DNA of 64,000 bases from Acidimicrobiales bacterium (GCA_029245675.1 JAQWOV010000016.1:62001-126000); one strand, 5' to 3'; shown: positions 19,880 to 28,939, counted from the stretch's first letter. The notes: generated by a model from the letters alone, not told the origin. Numbers and translations are program-made.

Positions 19880-21151
19880 GTGAACAATGAAACTCTTTCT
19901 GAGAATACTCCTATTCTCGTCGAAAAATCAGGGCCTCTGCACGGATCTGTAACAGTATCAGGAGCAAAAAACTCTGCTCTGAAACTTATGGCAGCTTGTC
20001 TGCTCGCCCCAGGTACGTTCACCCTTCGTAACGTTCCAATGATCGCTGATGTGAAGTGGATGTCAGAACTCTTAGAACACATGGGTGCCTCTATTTCTTT
20101 CAACGAAAATGAATTAACCATAAATGTTCCAGAAACACTCACACCTGAAGCCCCCTACGAACTCGTTGAACGCATGCGAGCCTCAATCGTGGTTTTAGGA
20201 CCGCTGCTCGCCCGTTTCGGTACCGCCCGAGTGTCCGTCCCCGGCGGAGATGATTTCGGGCACCGCCCCATAGACATGCATTTAAGAGGTCTTGAAGAAC
20301 TAGGCGCAGAATTTACTACTAGCCACGGATACATACAGGCAACATCTACCGGTCTGACCGGAACACGAGTGCTGCTTGAATTCCCCAGCGTCGGCGCCAC
20401 AGAAAACCTTCTTATGGCCGCTGTTCTCGCTGAAGGAACAACAATTATCGATAACGCAGCTCGAGAACCAGAAATTTCTGACCTCGCCGATTTTTTAAAC
20501 CGTATGGGGGCGCAAATCAGCGGAGCAGGAAGATCAATAATCACTATTGACGGCGTAAACGAACTACATCCCGTTGAACACACCGTGATTCCTGACCGTA
20601 TCGAAGCCGCAACCTACCTTGCTGCTTTAGGAATAGCCGGCGGGGAAATAGAAATAGAACAAGCCCGCGCAGACCACATGGACATGATGATCCGAAAACT
20701 CGGAGAGATGGGCATGTCGGTATCACCTACTGTTAACGGGCTTAAAGCCGCAGCACCAGAACGGCTCAAATCGGTAGACATATCTACCTTGCCGTATCCC
20801 GGAGTCGCCACTGACTACAAACCACTTTTTGTCGCCATGCTGTCGGTCGCCGATGGTGTAGGCATCGTCACAGAAAACATTTTCGCGGGAAGGTTCCGAT
20901 ACGCAGACGAGCTCGCTCGCATCGGAGCGGACATACGAGTCGAAGGGCATCACGCCGTAGTGCGCGGGTTACCTTCGCTATCTGGTGCTCCTGTACGAGC
21001 CCACGATATTCGAGCAGGAGCAGCGTTAGTAGTGGCAGGCCTCGCGGCTGAAGGCGAAACCCGGATCAGCGACGCCCATCACATATCTCGCGGATATCAA
21101 GACTTGGTGGGGAACCTCAGCTCTCTTGGTGCAAAAATTTCTTATTCTTGA
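19880..21151 (+). CDS. murA: UDP-N-acetylglucosamine 1-carboxyvinyltransferase (MurA, Asp variant)
   Basis: This 423-residue enzyme transfers enolpyruvate from PEP to UDP-GlcNAc, the first committed step of peptidoglycan synthesis. The GAKNSALKL motif (K30, N31) and the EPSP-synthase-like six-fold repeats are clear. The catalytic loop reads VPGGDDFGHRPIDMHL, with Asp124 where most MurA enzymes have the PEP-binding Cys. Mycobacterial and some other MurA proteins also have Asp there and are insensitive to fosfomycin. The start is a GTG. Confidence 0.95.
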   Translation: MNNETLSENTPILVEKSGPLHGSVTVSGAKNSALKLMAACLLAPGTFTLRNVPMIADVKWMSELLEHMGASISFNENELTINVPETLTPEAPYELVERMRASIVVLGPLLARFGTARVSVPGGDDFGHRPIDMHLRGLEELGAEFTTSHGYIQATSTGLTGTRVLLEFPSVGATENLLMAAVLAEGTTIIDNAAREPEISDLADFLNRMGAQISGAGRSIITIDGVNELHPVEHTVIPDRIEAATYLAALGIAGGEIEIEQARADHMDMMIRKLGEMGMSVSPTVNGLKAAAPERLKSVDISTLPYPGVATDYKPLFVAMLSVADGVGIVTENIFAGRFRYADELARIGADIRVEGHHAVVRGLPSLSGAPVRAHDIRAGAALVVAGLAAEGETRISDAHHISRGYQDLVGNLSSLGAKISYS

Positions 21152-21285
21152 TCTTCTGGCGGTTCTAACCGTCGTGCTCGACGATCAGCCACCCAAAGCA
21201 ACGTTGCGACAACAATCAAAGGTCCGGCGACAATAAGAATCTCGTCCCAACCCCCTTGATGGGCGAAAACTAGCACTTTGATCAT
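21142..21285 (-). CDS. Small single-span membrane protein, 47 residues
   Basis: The reverse strand encodes MIKVLVFAHQGGWDEILIVA and continues through a hydrophobic helix (about residues 15-34) to a basic, proline- and acid-rich tail ending PPEDQE. This is the layout of a genuine single-pass membrane protein. It fills the otherwise empty gap between murA and the NifU-like gene, and its stop overlaps the murA 3' end by 10 bases. The ATG at 21285 has only a weak AGAGAA upstream. Function unknown. Confidence 0.6.
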   Translation of the reverse strand: MIKVLVFAHQGGWDEILIVAGPLIVVATLLWVADRRARRLEPPEDQE

Positions 21286-21336
21286 TTCTCTAATCTATGA
21301 GGAGGAAGAAAGGTTCTGGCATGCGAGAATGAAACT

Positions 21337-21636
21337 ATGTCATTAGATGTTGTATCTGAACAGTCAGGTTCATTAAACGAAGAAGTTAGAAAAGTAATAG
21401 ATGTTATTCGGCCAGCTATTCAAGCTGACGAAGGAGACATCGCGTTGCACGGCGTTGATGAAGAAACCGGTGAAGTCACTGTTGAACTGTTCGGTGCATG
21501 TACAACTTGCCCAGCTTCTGATCAGACCCTCAAAGCAGGCATTGAACGCATACTCAAAGATCGTGTACCTGGAATAACTTCCGTGCGTAACGTCGGTGAG
21601 ACACTTGAAGAAGAAGGAACATCTGTAAGTCTTTAA
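21337..21636 (+). CDS. NifU-like C-terminal domain protein (Fe-S cluster scaffold)
   Basis: The 99-residue protein is a stand-alone NifU C-terminal domain. It contains LFGACTTCPASDQTLKAGIERILKDRVPGI with the CxxC pair at C55 and C58, which carries a transferable 4Fe-4S cluster. Related Nfu proteins deliver clusters to apo-enzymes. It stands alone between murA and the enoyl-CoA hydratase gene (38 bases upstream). Confidence 0.88.
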   Translation: MSLDVVSEQSGSLNEEVRKVIDVIRPAIQADEGDIALHGVDEETGEVTVELFGACTTCPASDQTLKAGIERILKDRVPGITSVRNVGETLEEEGTSVSL

Positions 21637-21674
21637 GTGGTCGTCTCTACTGGGTCTTCGGATACTGTTAGGGC

Positions 21675-22466
21675 ATGGACAATTTTGAGAATCTGCAAGT
21701 AACTACCCATCAAGTAGACGGCGGCGGCCCCGTAGTTGAAATAGCGTTAAATCGCCCCAAAGTAAACGCATTATCCACAGCGTTGCTTGAAGAATTACTT
21801 GTCGCTGCTGAAGCCTGCAGCGCGGATCCACCCGGAGCTGTAGTAATCACCGGGGCGGGAAGATTCTTTGCCGCAGGTGCGGAAATTTCAGAATTCACTG
21901 ACCCGGCTACCCGCGAACCTCTCCTCAAAGCATTCAGAGACGCCTTTGATGCCGTAGCCGGCATCCCTTGCCCCACGATCGCTGCGGTTAACGGACTTGC
22001 CCTCGGAGGAGGAGCAGAACTGGCGTGGTGTTGCGATTACCGAATCGCCGGTGAAAGCACCGTATTTGGGCAACCAGAAATACTTCTTGGAATCATCCCA
22101 GGAGCCGGAGGGACACAACGACTTGCCCGACTAATCGGAGCCGCACGAGCAAAAGAAATCGTGTTCGAAGGAGAACAGCTCACCGCCGAAGACGCCCAAA
22201 ACGCCGGTTTAGTCAACGCAGTGGTACCAGACGAAGAGATTTTATCCACAGCTATCGCTCGTGCAGAAAAACTCGCCAAAGGACCGTTACTTGCGTTACG
22301 GGCCGCAAAAACTGCGATCGACACCGGCATCGACGGGGCACTCTCCGATGGTTTAGACCTCGAAGGCGAAATGTTCGACGACCTTTTCAACACCAACGAT
22401 GCCGCCACAGGGATCGCCACATTCTTTGAACACGGTCCCGGTAAAGCCACTTTCACCGGAACCTGA
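21675..22466 (+). CDS. Enoyl-CoA hydratase/isomerase family protein
   Basis: The 263-residue crotonase-fold protein hydrates or isomerises enoyl-CoA esters. It has the first oxyanion-hole segment (ITGAGRFFAAGAEISEF) and the second (NGLALGGGAELAWCCDYRIA). The typical LGIIPGAGGTQRLARLIG follows, with a glutamate at the second catalytic position. It lies 7 bases before the DMSP lyase gene, so the two are probably cotranscribed. Hydration of acryloyl-CoA formed from DMSP-derived acrylate (an AcuH-like role) is a reasonable inference, not shown by the sequence. Confidence 0.92.
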   Translation: MDNFENLQVTTHQVDGGGPVVEIALNRPKVNALSTALLEELLVAAEACSADPPGAVVITGAGRFFAAGAEISEFTDPATREPLLKAFRDAFDAVAGIPCPTIAAVNGLALGGGAELAWCCDYRIAGESTVFGQPEILLGIIPGAGGTQRLARLIGAARAKEIVFEGEQLTAEDAQNAGLVNAVVPDEEILSTAIARAEKLAKGPLLALRAAKTAIDTGIDGALSDGLDLEGEMFDDLFNTNDAATGIATFFEHGPGKATFTGT

Positions 22467-22473
22467 TCATCAC

Positions 22474-23106
22474 ATGTCAGAGCCGATCCTTGAAGCGTTC
22501 TGTCAACTAGCAGAAGACGAAATAAAACGCACCCCCACGCTCACTTCAGAGATGAATTTGTTACTTCAAGGATTAAAAGACGCGCAACCAGAAGAAACAG
22601 GCAAACACTATACGTATCCGGTAGTGGAAAAACATTTCAAAAAAATATTGGGCGAAGGATCCGGAGTACTCGCAGACATTGTTTCATTAACTGCTGATCG
22701 GCTTAGTTGGGGGGTCCCTTACGCCGAACATGTCGGAGAACCAGACATGGATGAATTAAGAGAGAACTATGCGTTCGCTCCCATTATCGGCTCACAGAAA
22801 GGCAACCGCAGCGAACCGCTCCCACTCCCGCTGTACTCATCGAACCAAATTTATGCCGGAGTTGTTCTTCAAGGACCGCACATAAATTATCCTTCACATG
22901 TGCATCGTGCGGCAGAAATATATTGGACCGTAGCCGGTCACGCAGAATGGCAAAAAGGAGACGAATGGAGCCACCGAGAACCAGGCTCCGTTTTGCTGCA
23001 CGAACCCGGTGTCCGGCACGCAACAGTAACTAACGAGTCTCCAGTCCTTATGCTGTTCGCGTGGGTTACTAACCCGGAATCAATTCCAGTAATTGTCCGC
23101 CTTTAA
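22474..23106 (+). CDS. dddQ: DMSP lyase, DddQ-type cupin
   Basis: The 210-residue protein has a C-terminal cupin. Y139, H142, H144, E148, Y150, H182 and W197 have the same mutual spacing as Y120, H123, H125, E129, Y131, H163 and W178 described for Ruegeria DddQ. There H125, E129 and H163 bind the metal and Y131 is the catalytic base. It should cleave dimethylsulfoniopropionate to dimethyl sulfide and acrylate. The ATG at 22474 is chosen because it gives the shorter natural N-terminus; a longer frame back to 22399 would overlap the hydratase gene. The upstream enoyl-CoA hydratase may process the acrylate product. The exact symbol within the Ddd cupin family is uncertain. Confidence 0.82.
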   Translation: MSEPILEAFCQLAEDEIKRTPTLTSEMNLLLQGLKDAQPEETGKHYTYPVVEKHFKKILGEGSGVLADIVSLTADRLSWGVPYAEHVGEPDMDELRENYAFAPIIGSQKGNRSEPLPLPLYSSNQIYAGVVLQGPHINYPSHVHRAAEIYWTVAGHAEWQKGDEWSHREPGSVLLHEPGVRHATVTNESPVLMLFAWVTNPESIPVIVRL

Positions 23107-23124
23107 TAAAGAAACGTCTCCGAC

Positions 23125-24006
23125 ATGAATGAAACAGAAACTTGCGACCGGCACCCGGACCGGCGAGCCGGTGTGCGATGCCAACGATGCAACAGCCGCA
23201 TCTGCCCAGACTGTATGCGAAGCGCGTCAGTAGGTTTTCACTGCCCTTCCTGCGCCACTGTTTCACCGATAGATAAACGAACGCAAAGAAAACTTAAAAG
23301 CTTCACCGGCGATCCGATAACAACCCGGACACTCATGGGGCTTAATGCGTTGGCGTTCATTTGGACGTTAATCAGCGGTGGTTCGGTTAGTTCCGGCGGA
23401 GGAACAACAACGTTAGATTACGGACTTGTCGGGTTTGGCAGATTGAGAGAAGCCAGCCAAATCATCGATGTAGGCGTCGCTGAAGGCGAATGGTGGAGAC
23501 TCTTCACCTCAGCTTTCCTACATGCCGGCCTTTTACATCTCGCAGTCAACATGTATTTACTTTGGATACTTGGACAACAACTCGAACGTTTACACGGAAG
23601 AAGCCGATACCTCGGCCTGTACTTCGGATCATTAGCAGCCGGTTCCCTCGGAGTCATGCTTTTAGACCCCACCGCGCTCACGGTAGGTGCCTCAGGAGCA
23701 GTGTTCGGACTCATGTCCGCAACCTTCATTCACCAAAAACGTCGCGGTATAAGCCCCTGGAGGTCAGGAATAGGAGGGCTACTTATCTTAAATCTGATCT
23801 TCACTTTCGGCCGGTCAGGAATAAGCATCGGCGGACACCTCGGCGGGCTACTCGGCGGCGCTTTTCTCGCATGGGCGATAGAAGAAACAGACCGCAAACG
23901 ACTAAACCGCAACTTCGGACTAGTCATCACAACAACATTCACGCTGATATGCCTCGTCATAGGCATATGGGCGGCTAACCGCTGGTATGACCCCGTATTA
24001 GGGTAA
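23125..24006 (+). CDS. Rhomboid family intramembrane serine protease with N-terminal B-box-like zinc finger
   Basis: The 293-residue protein starts with a Cys/His zinc-finger (CDRHPDRRAGVRCQRC...CPDC...FHCPSC, about residues 6-45). Six membrane helices follow. The rhomboid catalytic serine lies in GASGAVFG (S190) and the histidine in GGHLGGLLGG (H238). HLAVNMYLLWILG is the conserved helix-2 segment. It cleaves membrane-protein substrates within the bilayer. It starts 18 bases after the DMSP lyase gene. The left end of the hut island begins about 50 bases after it. Confidence 0.92.
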   Translation: MNETETCDRHPDRRAGVRCQRCNSRICPDCMRSASVGFHCPSCATVSPIDKRTQRKLKSFTGDPITTRTLMGLNALAFIWTLISGGSVSSGGGTTTLDYGLVGFGRLREASQIIDVGVAEGEWWRLFTSAFLHAGLLHLAVNMYLLWILGQQLERLHGRSRYLGLYFGSLAAGSLGVMLLDPTALTVGASGAVFGLMSATFIHQKRRGISPWRSGIGGLLILNLIFTFGRSGISIGGHLGGLLGGAFLAWAIEETDRKRLNRNFGLVITTTFTLICLVIGIWAANRWYDPVLG

Positions 24007-24047
24007 AGAATCGAAACCAAGATATGGAACTTTTCTCCGACCCATAT

Positions 24048-24146
24048 TCAGAAGGGTTTCTTCCACACTGAGACATGAACCGTTGACTCCTCGGTGTAAG
24101 GCGAATCAAGCCATTGCTGATCGTGGGTGGTTGCCGTGATTTTCAT
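24048..24146 (-). pseudogene. Displaced 3' end of a SAM-methyltransferase gene (left island junction)
   Basis: The reverse strand reads a 32-residue frame ending WLDSPYTEESTVHVSVWKKP then F and a stop. The 20 codons from WLDS to KKP match the last complete block of the methyltransferase at 31203-31961. The four nucleotide differences are all synonymous. The part before WLDS does not match. An ATG at 24146 preceded by TTGGAGGTCC could open a short peptide, but the simplest reading is a gene fragment left by insertion of the hut island. Confidence 0.7.
24054..24113 (+). repeat. Left copy of 60-bp direct repeat flanking the hut island (attL-like)
   Basis: This 60-base stretch matches 31209-31268 at 56 positions, in the same orientation. 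The two copies lie just outside the six-gene, GC-rich hut cluster. The mismatches are at copy positions 4, 13, 22 and 37, all third codon positions of the methyltransferase reading frame. Confidence 0.9.
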
Positions 24147-24186
24147 GTGGACCTCCAAGGTCGAAAGGTGCTTTCTTGGCGTAGGT

Positions 24187-25329
24187 TTACACCACGACTT
24201 CAGCAATTAGGGGGATTCCGGGGCGGTAGGCCAAATGGTGATAACTGGGGGCATTGAGCACCACGGCGTGGCCGGCCGACCCGATGGTAAGGCGACCCAC
24301 ATCGGTGTGCTGCAGGGCGGCAGCTCCACCCACGGTGGCGGCTTGAATGGCTTCTTCCATGGTCAGGTTCAAGTCGCGTACGGCGAGGGCGATGCAAAAG
24401 CTCATTGATGTGGTGTAACTCGATCCGGGGTTGCAGTTGGTGGCTAAAGCCACGGTGGCACCAGCGTCAAGAACTCGGCGGCCGTCGGGGTAGGGCTGGC
24501 GGGTAGAAAAATCTGTGGCGGGTAAAAAGGTGGCCACAGTGTCGCTGTTGGCTAGGGCGTCGATGTCGGTATCAGAAAGATAGGTGCAGTGGTCTACGGA
24601 GGCGCAACCCATTTCTACGGCGAGTTGCACGCCGGGGCCGTGACCGAGTTGGTTGCCGTGGAGGCGTAGGCCTAAACCGGCGGCTCGGCCTGCTGTTAAA
24701 ACGGTTCGGCATTGGTCGGCATCGAAGGCTCCAGTTTCGCAAAAGGCATCGATCCATTTGGCGTGGGGGGCACAAGCGGTCAGCATGTCGCCGCACACTA
24801 AATCTATGTAGTCATCGGCCCGGTCGGCGTATTCGGCGGGTAACAGGTGGGCGCCTAAAAAGGTGGTGTCTTCGGTGAACTCGGCCGCCAGGCGTAAAAT
24901 GCGGGCTTCATCAGCCACGTTTAACCCGTAGCCCGATTTTATTTCTACCGTGGTGGTGCCGCCTTGGCGGGCTTCTTGCATTCTTGCTGCGGCTAGGGCG
25001 CGTAGTTGATCGTCGGTTGCGGTGCGAGTGGCTTGGGTGGTGAGGCGTATGCCGCCCCCGTCGTAGGTTTGACCAGCCATGCGGGTGGTAAATTCTTGGG
25101 CACGGTCGCCGGCGAAAACTAGGTGAGTGTGGGAGTCAACAAAACCGGGCAGCACACAGGCTCCGGCGGCATCAATGGCTTGGTCGGCATTTTGGCCGGC
25201 CGGTCCTACTGCAGTTACCAAACCGTTTTCTATTACCACCGAAGCATTCTCTACCAGCCCGAGTGGGCCTTGGCCGAGTGCCGGGTCGTTGGTAACGAGT
25301 TGGCCGATGTTGTCGATAACCAAACTCAT
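24187..25329 (-). CDS. hutI: Imidazolonepropionase
   Basis: The 380-residue amidohydrolase opens imidazolone-5-propionate to N-formimidoyl-L-glutamate, the third step of histidine degradation. It shows the metal-binding [19 protein letters not shown], the HLLPAEY and LHGNQLGHG segments with further ligands, and [15 protein letters not shown] near the C-terminus. Its ATG overlaps the hutF stop by 4 bases, indicating tight coupling. It is the last gene of the leftward hutU-def-hutF-hutI operon and shares its high GC. Confidence 0.96.
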   Translation of the reverse strand: MSLVIDNIGQLVTNDPALGQGPLGLVENASVVIENGLVTAVGPAGQNADQAIDAAGACVLPGFVDSHTHLVFAGDRAQEFTTRMAGQTYDGGGIRLTTQATRTATDDQLRALAAARMQEARQGGTTTVEIKSGYGLNVADEARILRLAAEFTEDTTFLGAHLLPAEYADRADDYIDLVCGDMLTACAPHAKWIDAFCETGAFDADQCRTVLTAGRAAGLGLRLHGNQLGHGPGVQLAVEMGCASVDHCTYLSDTDIDALANSDTVATFLPATDFSTRQPYPDGRRVLDAGATVALATNCNPGSSYTTSMSFCIALAVRDLNLTMEEAIQAATVGGAAALQHTDVGRLTIGSAGHAVVLNAPSYHHLAYRPGIPLIAEVVV

Positions 25330-26669
25330 GCGGTGACCTCTCTTATGGCGGTTGCTAATTCTGTTGCTACATCAATGGTGGCATGGGCGCCATTGGCTAC
25401 CACGGTTTGGCCGTCGACTACCAAGTTGGTGACATCTGCGGCGGTGACGGTGTAAACCACATTTTCAAGGGTCGTGCCTCCGCCGGCGGTGCGTACTGAG
25501 TTGAGCCCCACGGTGACAAAGTCGGCTCGTCCACCGAGGGCCAGCCAGCCGCCGTCGTTCCAACCCAAGGCGTGGTAGCCGCCGGCCGTGGCGGCGGTGA
25601 GTAGCTGCGCTGCGCTGTGGTGGCCTCGTTGATTGGTGGCTAGGCGTTCGTTGAGTTCGATGGCGCGGGCTTCTTCGAAAAGATCAATCATGGCATGACT
25701 GTCGCTGCCCAAACTTAAGGTGGCGCCTGCGGAGGCAAGGTTTTTGGCGGGACCGATGCCGTCGGCGAGGTCTCGTTCGGTGGTGGGGCAAAAGCAGCAT
25801 CCGGCGTGGGCTTGGCTTAAGAGGGTTTGGTCGGCGGGGTCAAAGTGGGTGCCGTGGATGGCGGTGAATTGTGGGTTTACTGCACCGGCGGCGGCTAGCA
25901 CGGCTAGCGGGCTGGTGCCGTGAAAGGCTTGACTGGCTTGGTTTTCGGCGGGTTGTTCTGAAACATGGGCGTGCACTGGGGCATCAGTTTTTTGTGCCCA
26001 TTGGGCCACGGCGGCCATGGCTGCTGGGTCAACGGCTCGCACCGAGTGCACGGCGGCGCCAATGCGCACCATGTCGTTTTCTGACAAGGCGCTTACTCTC
26101 TTAGCCCAGTTTTGGGCGGTGCTATCGCTAAAGCGGCGTTGGTGGTCGTCCACCGGTTGGTAGCCGTCGGCGGTGAGCCCGCCGTGCAGGTAGCAGGTGT
26201 TTAATAGGGTGAGCCGTACCCCAGCGTCGGCTGCAGCATTGATGATGGATCGGCCCATGGCGTTGGGGTCAAGGTAGGGCGTGCCGTCTGGCTGGTGGTG
26301 CACATAGTGAAATTCCCCGACAACTGAAATGCCCGCTAAAGCCATTTCGGCGAATGTCGCTCGGGCGAGGCGTTCATAATTTTCGGGGGTGAGGCGCTGC
26401 GCCACGGCGTACATCTGTTCACGCCAGATCCAAAACGAGCTGGTGCCGGTTTGGGTGCGACTGCGCAAAGCCCGGTGAAAGGCATGGCTGTGGGCGTTGG
26501 CTAACCCCGGCAGGGTGAGGCCATTAAGTACTGTGGCTTCAGGGTGAGGTTCTGCTCCGGGGGTGCAGCCCACGAGGCGCCCGTCGCTGACCTCTAGCAA
26601 AACGTCGGGGGTGAGGTGATCGCCGCCGAGCCAGGCTCCTTCGCACCACCAAAGGCTCATTTGGTCCAC
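25326..26669 (-). CDS. hutF: Formimidoylglutamate deiminase
   Basis: This 447-residue amidohydrolase converts N-formimidoyl-glutamate to N-formyl-glutamate plus ammonia, the branch of histidine breakdown that needs a downstream deformylase. It has the [17 protein letters not shown] motif with the HxH metal ligands, [16 protein letters not shown], and [19 protein letters not shown], characteristic of HutF. It overlaps the deformylase-like gene by 13 bases and hutI by 4 bases. Presence of HutF rather than HutG-type formiminoglutamase tells which route is used. Confidence 0.94.
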   Translation of the reverse strand: MDQMSLWWCEGAWLGGDHLTPDVLLEVSDGRLVGCTPGAEPHPEATVLNGLTLPGLANAHSHAFHRALRSRTQTGTSSFWIWREQMYAVAQRLTPENYERLARATFAEMALAGISVVGEFHYVHHQPDGTPYLDPNAMGRSIINAAADAGVRLTLLNTCYLHGGLTADGYQPVDDHQRRFSDSTAQNWAKRVSALSENDMVRIGAAVHSVRAVDPAAMAAVAQWAQKTDAPVHAHVSEQPAENQASQAFHGTSPLAVLAAAGAVNPQFTAIHGTHFDPADQTLLSQAHAGCCFCPTTERDLADGIGPAKNLASAGATLSLGSDSHAMIDLFEEARAIELNERLATNQRGHHSAAQLLTAATAGGYHALGWNDGGWLALGGRADFVTVGLNSVRTAGGGTTLENVVYTVTAADVTNLVVDGQTVVANGAHATIDVATELATAIREVTA

Positions 26670-27226
26670 TCGTTTTGCAGGTTGGTGATGCGTTCAAGAA
26701 ACGCTGTCCGGTGGTGAGTTTCGAACTCTTCCCATGTGGTGAGGGTGGCCGGGTCGGATTTATCTATAAAGAGCACCCCGTTGAGGTGGTCGACTTCGTG
26801 TTGCCATGTGGCAGCGGTTAGGCCGTGGGCGTCAAAAACTTGGTTGTCTCCGTGGCGGTCAAGGTAAGAAATATGGGCGGAGGTAAAGCGTTTAACATCG
26901 CCGCGCAAAGGTACCGATAGGCAGCCTTCGTTGTTGAGGAAGGTGCCGGTGCCCACGGTTTTGACCACTGGGTTGATGGCCACGGTGAGGGGGATTTTTG
27001 GTTTGTAGGGGTAGCGGGGGTTGTTGTTGACTTCGAGTACACAGATGCGTTGGGTGGCCCCAATTTGGTTGGCGGCGATGCCTGCTCCGTGGGCGTGGCG
27101 CATGGTGTCGATCAGGTCGTCAATAAGGTTTTGGATTTCTGAAGAGGCGATTTGCTCTAGCGGCGTTTCGGTCGCACGTTGACGTAGCGCCGGATGGCCA
27201 ATGCTGAGTACCTCATGAACCGTCAT
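26657..27226 (-). CDS. Peptide deformylase homologue in the hut operon (candidate N-formylglutamate deformylase)
   Basis: The 189-residue protein has the three peptide-deformylase motifs: GAGIAANQ at 47-54, EGCLS at 100-104 and HEVDH at 143-147. It therefore keeps the metal ligands C102, H143 and H147 and the catalytic E144. It lies between hutU (2-base gap) and hutF (13-base overlap), where a hutG-type N-formylglutamate deformylase would be expected. No hutG is present in the cluster. By family it removes formyl groups from N-formyl-methionyl chains. By context it may remove the formyl group of N-formylglutamate. The latter is inference; it could also be an ordinary deformylase carried along. 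Confidence 0.88.
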   Translation of the reverse strand: MTVHEVLSIGHPALRQRATETPLEQIASSEIQNLIDDLIDTMRHAHGAGIAANQIGATQRICVLEVNNNPRYPYKPKIPLTVAINPVVKTVGTGTFLNNEGCLSVPLRGDVKRFTSAHISYLDRHGDNQVFDAHGLTAATWQHEVDHLNGVLFIDKSDPATLTTWEEFETHHRTAFLERITNLQNEWTK

Positions 27227-27228
27227 GG

Positions 27229-28878
27229 CTAGCCCTCTTGCATGGGGATACGTACCCCGCGTTGGTCCGCTACGGCGAAGGCTTCGGCGTAACCGGCGTC
27301 GGCGTGACGCATTACCCCGGTGCCGGGGTCGTTGGTAAGCACTCGTTCGAGTTTTTCATCGGCTAGGGAGCTGCCGTCGGCCACGCTGACTTGCCCGGCG
27401 TGGATTGACCGGCCGATGCCGACCCCGCCGCCGTGGTGCAGGCTAACCCAGGTGGCCCCGGAGGCGGTGTTGAGCATGGCGTTGAGTAGCGGCCAGTCGG
27501 CTACGGCGTCGGAACCGTCGGCCATGGCTTCGGTTTCTCGATAGGGCGAGGCCACCGAGCCGGAGTCCAAGTGGTCGCGGCCGATAACGATGGGGGCTTT
27601 GAGGTCGCCGTTGCGCACCATTTCGTTGAAGCGCAGGCCCAGTCGGTGGCGTTCGCCGTAGTTGAGCCAACAGATGCGGGCCGGGAGGCCTTGGAAGGCG
27701 ACTTTTTCTTGGGCCAGACGTACCCATCGGTGAAGACCTTCGTGGTCGGGGAATTCTTCGAGGGCGGCTTGGTCGGTGGCGGCGATGTCGGCGGGGTCGC
27801 CGGAGAGCGCTACCCATCGGAAGGGCCCGTTTCCTTCGCAAAAGAGGGGTCGTATGTAGGCGGGGAGAAACCCGGGATAGGCGAAGGCTCGGTCGTAGCC
27901 GCCGAGTTCGGCTTCGGCGCGCAAGCTGTTGCCATAGTCGAATACTTCGGCGCCGGCGTCAAGAAAACCCACCATGGCTTCGACGTGGCGGGCCATGGAG
28001 TGACGGGAGCGGCGAGTGAATTCGTGGGGGTCGGTGCGGCGTAGTTCAGCGGCGGCCGCTTCGGTGAGGTCGGTGGGTATGTAGTCCAAGGGGTCGTGGG
28101 CTGAGGTTTGGTCGGTGACGATGTCGGCTTCTACGCCGTCGGCCAGTAGGCGGGGTAAGAGATCGGCGGCGTTGCCGATGAGCCCGACAGAGAGTGGCCG
28201 GCGCTGGGCTTTGGCGGCGGTGCAGCGGCGTAGGGCGTCGTGATAGTCGGTGGCGATTTCATCGAGGTAGCGGTGGTCGACTCGGCGTTGTACTCGGTCG
28301 GCGTCGACGTCAATGCATAGGGCGACGCCGTCGTTCATGGTGATGGCCAGGGGTTGGGCTCCGCCCATGCCGCCCAGGCCGGCGGTGATGGTGAGTGTTC
28401 CGGCGAGGGTGCCGCCGAATTTACTGCGGGCGATTTCGGCGAAGCATTCGTAGGTGCCTTGCAAGATGCCTTGGGTACCGATGTATATCCAGGAACCGGC
28501 GGTCATTTGGCCGTACATCATGAGGCCTTCGGCTTCGAGGCGGCGGAATTCGCCCCAGTTGGCCCAGTCGGGTACCAGATGAGAGTTGGCGATAAGCACT
28601 CGGGGGGCCCATTCATGGGTGCGGAAGACGCCGACCGGTTTGCCGGATTGCACGAGCATGGTTTCGTCATTGTTGAGGGTGGTGAGGGTGCGTTTGATGG
28701 CGTGGTAGGCGTCCCAGGAGCGGGCGGCTCGACCGGTGCCTCCGTAGACCACGAGATCTTCGGGGCGTTCGGCTACTTCGGGGTCGAGGTTGTTTTGCAG
28801 CATCCGGTAGGCGGCTTCTTGGGGCCAAGCTTTACAGGTCAGATTGGTGCCGCGGGGTGCGTGGATGGGTTGGTGCAT
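27229..28878 (-). CDS. hutU: Urocanate hydratase
   Basis: This roughly 549-residue NAD-dependent enzyme hydrates urocanate to imidazolonepropionate. Hallmarks are [19 protein letters not shown], the [14 protein letters not shown] nucleotide-binding segment, [13 protein letters not shown], and the C-terminal [26 protein letters not shown]. The ATG at 28878 is preferred because AAAGGC lies upstream and homologues start there; a longer frame reaches 28929. It is the first gene of the leftward operon and is divergent from iclR-hutH. Confidence 0.97.
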   Translation of the reverse strand: MHQPIHAPRGTNLTCKAWPQEAAYRMLQNNLDPEVAERPEDLVVYGGTGRAARSWDAYHAIKRTLTTLNNDETMLVQSGKPVGVFRTHEWAPRVLIANSHLVPDWANWGEFRRLEAEGLMMYGQMTAGSWIYIGTQGILQGTYECFAEIARSKFGGTLAGTLTITAGLGGMGGAQPLAITMNDGVALCIDVDADRVQRRVDHRYLDEIATDYHDALRRCTAAKAQRRPLSVGLIGNAADLLPRLLADGVEADIVTDQTSAHDPLDYIPTDLTEAAAAELRRTDPHEFTRRSRHSMARHVEAMVGFLDAGAEVFDYGNSLRAEAELGGYDRAFAYPGFLPAYIRPLFCEGNGPFRWVALSGDPADIAATDQAALEEFPDHEGLHRWVRLAQEKVAFQGLPARICWLNYGERHRLGLRFNEMVRNGDLKAPIVIGRDHLDSGSVASPYRETEAMADGSDAVADWPLLNAMLNTASGATWVSLHHGGGVGIGRSIHAGQVSVADGSSLADEKLERVLTNDPGTGVMRHADAGYAEAFAVADQRGVRIPMQEG

Positions 28879-28896
28879 GGAGTTTTTTGCCTTTAG

Positions 28897-28925
28897 TTGT
28901 TTCGGCTCTCTTTCTACTCTATATT
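28897..28925 (+). promoter_or_regulatory. Predicted promoter for iclR-hutH
   Basis: TTGTTT at 28897-28902 and TATATT at 28920-28925 are separated by 17 bases. This predicts a start near 28932, at the edge of the palindrome 28932-28944. The GTG of iclR follows at 28967. Confidence 0.45.
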
Positions 28926-28939
28926 TCAATTACTGGCAA
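28911..28939 (-). promoter_or_regulatory. Predicted promoter for the hutU-def-hutF-hutI operon
   Basis: On the reverse strand TTGCCA (bases 28939-28934) and TAGAAA (28916-28911) are 17 bases apart, in front of hutU. The -35 box lies inside the 28932-28944 palindrome, so a regulator bound there would block it. Confidence 0.4.

Noticed and set aside
23490-23978. A 162-residue frame inside the rhomboid gene
   Set aside because: Same strand, different frame of a clear protease gene; composition is Arg/His-rich noise.
27571-28044. A 157-residue plus-strand frame opposite hutU
   Set aside because: It lies fully inside hutU on the other strand; long shadow frames are expected in GC-rich DNA.
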